Of a stretch of 64,000 nt of DNA, positions 57,610 through 64,000 are shown piece by piece (position 1 is the stretch's first letter; each line of letters begins with the position of its first letter). The translations under genes and the position numbers were made by a program. A model generated the notes under the pieces. The model made no database searches. It was not told the origin of the DNA and saw only the letters and a list, made by a program, of their open reading frames with translations. The DNA is from Owenia fusiformis (Eukaryota > Annelida > Polychaeta > Sabellida > Oweniidae): positions 23,437,985-23,501,984 of the forward strand of contig CAIIXF020000004.1 in the NCBI GenBank assembly GCA_903813345.2, given 5' to 3'.

Positions 57610-58970
57610 TTATTTGTAATGATTTCGGCATTTATCATAATCGTGTTGCAGTCTCATATTTTACTTCTCTAGGATAACTGACGTCATTTTATGCCCTGCA
57701 AAGACCGTGACGGGACCACGCTGGAGTGATAAGACAAACAGATGGCATTCTAAAAGCAAGAATATAGTTGAGTTAGTGTAAATTTGGATTTTTGTGGGGA
57801 GCTTTGATTCAAACTTTTTTGACTGATAGAGGACACGGGTATGTGATGGCATGATAGCGAACAAGGCCATAAATCTTATTTTTTCTCTAAAACACAGGTA
57901 ACTGGTATGGGAAAACGCATATTATAGCATTTAGTTGTGTACCCCCGACAAATCTGGCTTACGTTCATCATAATGCAGATTTAAGGGTATGTGCTTTTTA
58001 TAAGGAGCGGTAAAAGTTAACCGTTTGTCGATTTGGTTTTGCCAATATTTCAGATTTGGTTTGCTTTTTTTAATGAGACACATATTGGCAATCTTGGTCA
58101 ATTATTGTACAAGTATTTGTTTTTCTTTATACAATTCATACTCTAGATACAATTCCTATATTAATTTAGCAGCCGTAAGTCTACATTTAAAAGCGTAGTT
58201 GCCATAGTCAGAGATAATTTCATTTAAGGATTAAAGCCCTGGATTCAGTGCATTGTTTGCTTAATCATACCATAAAGGTGTTGTTTCCGAACCTTTACAT
58301 GACCGCGCAACATGAATGCAAAGTTTAGGAAACAACGCCTGAGTGGAATGAAGCAGCTACTATGCATTGAGTCTTGGACTTAAATTCTTTTCACACATTG
58401 CAATTTTTTCTACAAAATCATCCAAAAGGAACGGAATCCCTAAAAGAACACATTTCCAATGAATTTTTTGCAAGGGTCAAGTTGGCAAGTCATTAAATCC
58501 AATGCAAAAAGTCCATTCATCACCATGATAATTGTTTAACTAGTGACCTTGCATGTGTTATTGATATTTCACACACTGTTCATTATGTGAATACTCTGTT
58601 CTGATTGGCTGGAATTGGACACACCTTGCCTAGCTATGTGGGAATTTTATTTCATCTAAATACATGTATGTAGCAGCCGTATGTAGCTATACATGTGGTG
58701 GACCTGGGCCGTGTGTTTGTATACATATAGTCTTCGTAGCAAGCGTAGTTGCCATTTTGTAACTCATCAATCATTGAATTATTATATGAACATGCGTACC
58801 ATGCCATCCTTTCTTCAACTCCATATTCATTACAATACAGATGGTCCAAATAAAGACATACACTGTGGCGGAGAGGAGGCAAACCAACCGACTCAAAGTA
58901 CAACTGCTACGGAAGACAGTCAGGCTGTTGGGGATACTCCTTAAGAAGGTAACCTGTAAACATACTATAA
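57610..58970. other. No gene recognised
   Basis: The plus-strand frame 58693-58944 (ending TQSTTATEDSQAVGDTP) has no recognisable domain and no clear splice context. A CAACGCC/GGTGTTG-type inverted pair flanks 58260-58350. Otherwise featureless. Confidence 0.35.
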
Positions 58971-58977
58971 TTTAATA

Positions 58978-59985
58978 ATTATCCCACCGAACGAAGTTCG
59001 AGGGGATATAGAAAAGCTGTCCGTTCGTGTGTCCGAGCAATAACTCAAATACCGGTAAACGGATTTCATTCAAATTGTATAGGCTTATGCCTTATGGGTG
59101 TAGGACCTCTGCCTGAGAAGAAATTTTCAATATGGCCGCTTAATTCAAAATGGCGGCCATTTTTCGAAAAAAATATTATCTTTAATAACTCAAATACTGG
59201 TGGATGGATTTAGTTCAAATTTTATATGTTGTTGCCTAGGTACAAATGACCCTTGCTCGAGAAGACATTTTCAAGATGGCCACCAAATTTCAAAATGGTG
59301 GCCATTTTTCGTAAAAAAATGTTATCTTTGAAAACTCAAATACCATTGAATGGATTTGGTTCAAATTTTACACGCTGATGCCTAGGGACATTGGAGTTCT
59401 GTTCGAGAAAGGATTTTCAAGATGGCAGCTAAATTTCAAAATGGCGGCCATTTTTCGTAAAAAAACTTTATCTTTGATAACTCAAATACCATTGAATGGG
59501 TTTGGTTCAAATTTTACATGATGATGCGTAGGGACTTAGGAGCTCTGCTCGAGAAGGGATTTTCAAGGTGGTAGCTTAATTTCAAAATGGCCGTCATTTT
59601 CCATAAAAGAACGTAACATTTGATAACTCAAATACCAGTTGACGGATGTGATTCAAATTCTATATGCTGATGTCTAGAGACAAAGAAGTTCTGCTCAATA
59701 AGACATTTTCAAGATGACCACTGAATTTCAAAATGGCCGCCATTTTTTGTAAAAAAACGTAATCAATGATAACTCAAATACCAGTGGATGGATTTGGTTC
59801 CATATACTGATGTTTAGGGAAAAAGGAGATCTGCTTCAGAAGAAATTTCAAAGGCGTTAGCTGAATTTCAAAATGGCTGCCATTTTTCATAAAAAAGGTA
59901 ATCTTTGATAACTCAAATACCATTGAACGGATTTACTTCAAATGTTATATACTGATGCCTGAAGGCCCAAGGTCCAATATTTCAC
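58978..59985. mobile_element. Satellite element with ~145-bp units, truncated copy
   Basis: The left end is ATTATCCCACCGAACGAAGT with the GAACGAAGTTC hairpin. Six to seven units follow, each with AAAATGGCGGCCATTTTTCG or a variant, TTTGATAACTCAAATACC, GGTTCAAATTTTA and CTGATGCCTAGGGAC. It stops near 59985 without the ACTCCACGGAGT end. Inverse orientation to the copy at 23.4-24.5 kb. Confidence 0.8.
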
Positions 59986-60650
59986 TATATTGCCCGCAGA
60001 AATGACGTTATTAGTATTATTACCACCGTTAATGACCAGTACTATTAATTAGCAAAACCTTAGGTATTCAACATTATCCTACACTTAGTTGTCCAAGTTG
60101 GAGCCAGTTTACAAATCGGTGCGCCCCGTTTAACATAAGCTATTTAGGGGCGATCTAGCGACTGGAAATGATGAAATACTGTCTCCCGATCATTCTTTGA
60201 TGTGCATTATGCATCTTATTCTCGTACAACTTTTATGAAAATGAGAAAAAACTGAGAAAATGCATAAAATCTTAACTTCTAGTCTTTTGCAAAACGTCAT
60301 TTTATACCAAAACTATTCAAGGTAAATTACATTCTGAGCATAAAGATCGATGAATAAGATCACGTTCATCAAGTTACAATAGATTATGCATCATTATTTC
60401 CGTTTAATAAAAACGCACCGCACATTTTTCAAAACACAGTTTACAAATCAGCTCACTACATTTAACACAAGATATTTAAGGACAATCTAGCAACTGGGAA
60501 AGGTGCGTTTTTATTAAACAGAAATACAATGAATAATCTGTTCTGAATTGATGAACGTGGTCCGATTCATCATTATTCATGCTTTTAATTCTATCTACAC
60601 TTATAATTTTGGCTTATAATGACGTTTTGCAGAAAATCTTGAAATACAGG

Positions 60651-61669
60651 GTGTCCGGAAAGTAAAGATACAAATGCTCTAATTTCGTTAGATTTACCTA
60701 TTGTGAGATGAAATTGCTACAGATTGTAGCATGACATTGTAACAATTTATCCTGCAACTGCCATGACAAATTGTTTCAAAATAAAAAAGTTATGGTTGTT
60801 ATGGTAACAGGAGTCACGGGTATGTGGAGCAGCGTCACAATTATGTTTTATAATTCTTTTCTCCTGTTCATATCATCTTGGCACTCCGTCGTCTGTTGCT
60901 ATTATGCATCAAACTATGTACCACAAAAGTAAAAGGATTAGTACTGTAACATTATTTCATCATTTGACATTACTACTGTTATCCAGTATTATGTATTTTC
61001 CACCTTTATCTAAACATTGTTGGTGCATTTTGACCAAAGATTCAAAGACCTGACAAAACCTTTGCTGTCAGTCTCTAAGATTGCTGATAACATTGGCTTC
61101 CAGCCGAGTCTCATTTTTATGTTGAACTTCTCGGAAATATTGCTTTAACATATTCATTATTGTAGAAGTCCAATGGGACATTATCGGGGAAATATGAGCC
61201 ATTGTACAAAAAGGTTAATGTCAAGACATTCAATTGTAAGATTTGTTTTCTTTGCTTTATGCATTGGAGCATTGACTGTGGAGGTGCACTATTGACTTTC
61301 CTATTAATCCAGGGACCCTTTTTCTTAGCACTTATATACCCTTTTCTTTGATTATGCTTATGACATTACATAGTTCTGATTTGTCTCAATGATATCGTTA
61401 TACTAAAGAGAATACCATGGCAGCAAGAATACAAAAAAACTGATAAGAAATACAATAATAAACACTATTTCAAATGGTTAAATTTTAACAATTTATCACA
61501 ATATCCTGGAACTGCTCCGCATACCCCTCACCACCGTAACCATGACAACCGTAACTTTAACACATTTAGATTATATGATATAAAAGTTGGTAGATGTATT
61601 GTTATGTAGTACCTCTACAATCTGTAGCGATTTCATTACAAAAAAACTAAATCTCTTAAAATTAGAGTA
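60651..61669. mobile_element. Mariner-like element, right end truncated
   Basis: The left end reads CAGGGTGTCCGGAAAGTAAA, typical of mariner/IS630-type termini. The inverse arm (GCTCTAATTTCGTTAGATTT, AAATTGCTACAGATTGTAGC, TGGTTGTTATGGTAACAG) returns at 61511-61669, but the outermost ~25 bases are missing on the right, where the next element begins at CAAGGGCCGATCAAAAAG. Confidence 0.7.
60965..61210 (-). pseudogene. Decayed mariner/Tc1-type transposase C-terminus
   Basis: Read on the minus strand, the sequence gives FPDNVPLDFYNNEYVKAIF, recalling the SPDL-P-DFFLWGYVK block around the third catalytic Asp, then after a frame change ETRLEANVISNLRD, a stop, and QQRFCQVFESLVKMHQQCLD with KGGKYI, recalling the usual FRNLVRRM--C---GGHF end. 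At least one frameshift and stops show it is dead. It lies inside the mariner-like element, which supports the call. Confidence 0.6.
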
Positions 61670-61670
61670 C

Positions 61671-62325
61671 AAGGGCCGATCAAAAAGTTTCTTACCTTTG
61701 GCTCTAGATTTTAAAATAAGAGGAGTCGGATGCTCAAACTTCTACATGAGACAGGGGAGTAAGTTTGCTTGAGACTGTCTGAGTTTCATTTAAATTGGTT
61801 CATTGGTAGTGACACAGAGTCAATACATATTTTCTATGATTGAATTAGGTGGAGCAGCGATTTTTATAAAAAAAATGTGCTAAGCTGCAGTTTTGGAAAT
61901 TTCTAACACTAAGTAGTGTCATCTGTCAACCTACTGTAGTTTAATCATTTTTAATTAGTTTTTCTGCTAATATTCATTCTCATTCAAAATATTCATTCCC
62001 AGTTGCAATGCACTTTCTATGTATGTCCACTTGATCCAAAAACACATGTTTAAGGCCTTCTTATGAGAGGTTTTAAACGATGTCGTTAAATTTCCAGAAC
62101 CACAACTCAGCAAATATTTTATATATAACGCTGCTCCACCTAACATTGTCATTGAAAATATGAATTGACTCTGTGTCACTACCAATTAACCAATTTATAT
62201 GAAACTCGTACAGTTTCAAGCAAACTAACTATCCTGTCTTATGTTAAAGTTTGAGCTTCCAATTCCTCTTATTATAAAATTGAGAGCCAACGGTAAGAAA
62301 CTTTTTGATCCTTGTATTGTATATT
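61671..62325. mobile_element. ~650-bp element with ~155-bp inverted arms
   Basis: CAAGGGCCGATCAAAAAGTT to ATTGGTAGTGACACAGAGTC (about 61670-61825) is complementary to 62162-62325. The centre repeats GGTGGAGCAGCG/CGCTGCTCCACC, which echoes GTGGAGCAGCG in the adjacent mariner-like element. Confidence 0.7.
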
Positions 62326-62741
62326 TTTCAGTTTTTTTAATTTTCATGCAAATAATAAGAGAATAAGATGCATAAAATATCTTATTCTATTTTATTAAAA
62401 TTATAATTCAAGAAGAATAAGATGCATCAAAATGATCGGGAGACAGTACCCCATGATTTCCAGTTGCTAGAGTGTCCCTAAAAAGCTTGTGTTAAATGGA
62501 GCGAGCTGCTTTGTAAACTGGCTCCATATTGGAGCCAGTTTTGAAAAATGAACGGTGCGCTTTTATAAATTAGAAATACAATGCATAATCTGTTCTCAGT
62601 CGATGAATGTGACCTTTTTCATCGATGTTTGTGTTTTTATGCAATTCACAGTTATAGTTTTGGAATAAAATGAAATATTGCAGACAATTTAAATATGTTG
62701 AGATTTTAGGTATATAATCAAAAAATTAAAAGCATATTTTG

Positions 62742-62775
62742 CTTAAGGCCAGGGTGCATGTACGGAATTTTTTTT
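62742..62775. mobile_element. Solo end of the TTAA/GGNCAGGGTGCATG family
   Basis: TTAAGGCCAGGGTGCATG matches the end of the 13309-13722 MITE. The other end is not found in the remaining window. Confidence 0.5.
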
Positions 62776-62799
62776 ATAAAATGGAATACAGGAATTAGT

Positions 62800-64000
62800 A
62801 TTGTTTCTCATATTTTGTGAATAGCAAAAGTCACTTATTATTAGAAGTACAGAAATACATGCGCGTCAGCCCTTAGCACATGATTCAATTCTGTTTTTTT
62901 ATTAGCTTATTAACAGATATATTTTGATCATATGCTTAAAAAAGAAGAAAAAAAACTGTATCTAAAATGTTCATTCATTTGCCTTCCTTTCAAGCACAAT
63001 CAAAAGTATTTGTGGGCTATTTAGTCATTGAAATCATTTACAAAGTCGAATCCAAATTATAATCGGATTTTTGATAACAAAGGATCTATTTTTCACAACA
63101 TTAGATTAATCAAAAGTAACTCATTAACTCAATGAATTCATTCAAGGTACAGTTTTAAGTTGAGACATTTGCATTTTCATGCTTATCTAATACGGGTACT
63201 ACTACATTATACTATGTATGCATGTGCAAGATATGTCAGATATTTGCATCAGTTCTTTTGTTTAATATTCATCTTGTTGTATTATGTGGGAAGTAGGATC
63301 AGATAAGAGATGTCAGATCTCTCATGTCAGTGTACTTCGTGTTCTCTCTATGTGCGTCAACAAGTGACATCTATAAAAGGCTGAAAGTCAAAAACAGATA
63401 ATATGACACACAAGTAGTTAGAATATTCATTAATTATATCATATCGTTTGGAATTGAATTACATATCGTTTCATCCAGTCTGGACAATTATTTAGATTCC
63501 AAAATAATGGAGGTTACTTCACGATTTTTGCACATAAACCTGTTAAATTATGACCCCAAGGGTTTACTTTCCTCCCAAATTGTATTTTTCATGGGCCTAA
63601 TTATAACAGCTGATTATACCTTCATTCTCAATCGAGCAACTGTAAATGGAGAACCTATCGCTTGATGACCATAATTCGAAAAGTCCCAATACACGTCCGC
63701 TTAACAAGTTCTTTTACAACTCTTAAAGTCGAGAATAAAGTCAGAATAAAGGCACGTGATCAGCTAATGATACATTTCTTGAAAGTAATTTTATCTATTT
63801 AAAAGTACAATCAATGCGCCTTGATATGAAATATTAATATTTGATTTAATATATCTGATCAAACGTTTAGTTGCTTTAGTATCAGCAAATACAATCATTA
63901 CTACCTTGCCGGACCTGTTCTAGGGGTATAAGTATTGATTTAGAAGGCATTTATTTTACTTTATTGACCTGAGCAATAAGCGACGTCATAGTTGTGGGCC
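62800..64000. other. No gene recognised; possible TATA box at 63372
   Basis: TATAAAAGG at 63372-63380 on the plus strand is the best core-promoter-like word in this end of the window, and a gene beyond 64000 could use it. Nothing else is supported. Confidence 0.3.

Larger units (their letters stand above)
60095..62520. mobile_element. ~2.4-kb inverted-repeat element containing nested insertions
   Basis: Left arm (60095-60230: TTGGAGCCAGTTTACAAATC, CTGTCTCCCGATCATT, GCATCTTATTCT) is complementary to the right arm (62400-62520). Between the arms are two further inverted-repeat structures (60651-61669 and 61671-62320), so this is a nest of three elements. Confidence 0.75.

Noticed and set aside
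58693-58944. 83-codon plus-strand frame ending TEDSQAVGDTP
   Set aside because: No recognisable family, no splice signals, and a minus-strand frame of equal length overlaps it.

Overview
The window looks like AT-rich nuclear DNA of an invertebrate animal: genes split into many short exons with GT-AG introns, and introns and intergenic DNA full of miniature transposons and satellite-bearing elements. Dense interspersed elements built from 145-162 bp tandem units, and many ACATGTA-type words, remind me of bivalve molluscs. That assignment is an impression, not a demonstration. There is one 500-base assembly gap (16001-16500).

Layout. 1-15.8 kb: a broken-up PIF1-like helicase locus. Five exons are on the minus strand, and two tandem copies of a C-terminal exon lie on the plus strand inside its 10 kb intron, one split by a transposon with a clean 3-bp target duplication. 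16.6-31.0 kb (minus): UVRAG, the autophagy/endosome subunit of the class III PI3-kinase complex, 12 exons read; the C-terminal tail is not found. 31.9-33.3 kb (plus): LAMTOR4, a Ragulator subunit, complete in three coding exons and head-to-head with UVRAG. 35.5-51.2 kb (minus): SAP130, a Sin3-HDAC corepressor subunit; 21 coding exons join in frame to 920 residues. 52.8-54.3 kb (plus): a two-exon membrane-anchored class I SAM-dependent methyltransferase, divergent from SAP130. 54.3-64 kb: no convincing host gene; foldback elements, a 145-bp-unit element, nested inverted repeats and a dead mariner-like transposase.

How the genes relate. UVRAG and LAMTOR4 act on the same lysosome/autophagy axis and share one intergenic promoter region; UVRAG intron 1 holds a transposon carrying four CACGTG boxes in 44 bp. 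SAP130 and the methyltransferase also share a CCAAT/ETS-like divergent promoter region.

The strongest unexplained signal is a repeated pattern in UVRAG and SAP130: the edge of an exon together with its splice site has been tandemly amplified into the adjoining intron. I count eight cases, made independently at both donors and acceptors, leaving arrays of decoy splice sites beside the real one. A second signal is that three otherwise different satellite-bearing families all carry variants of a GGCGGCCATTTT core, which resembles the YY1 site.
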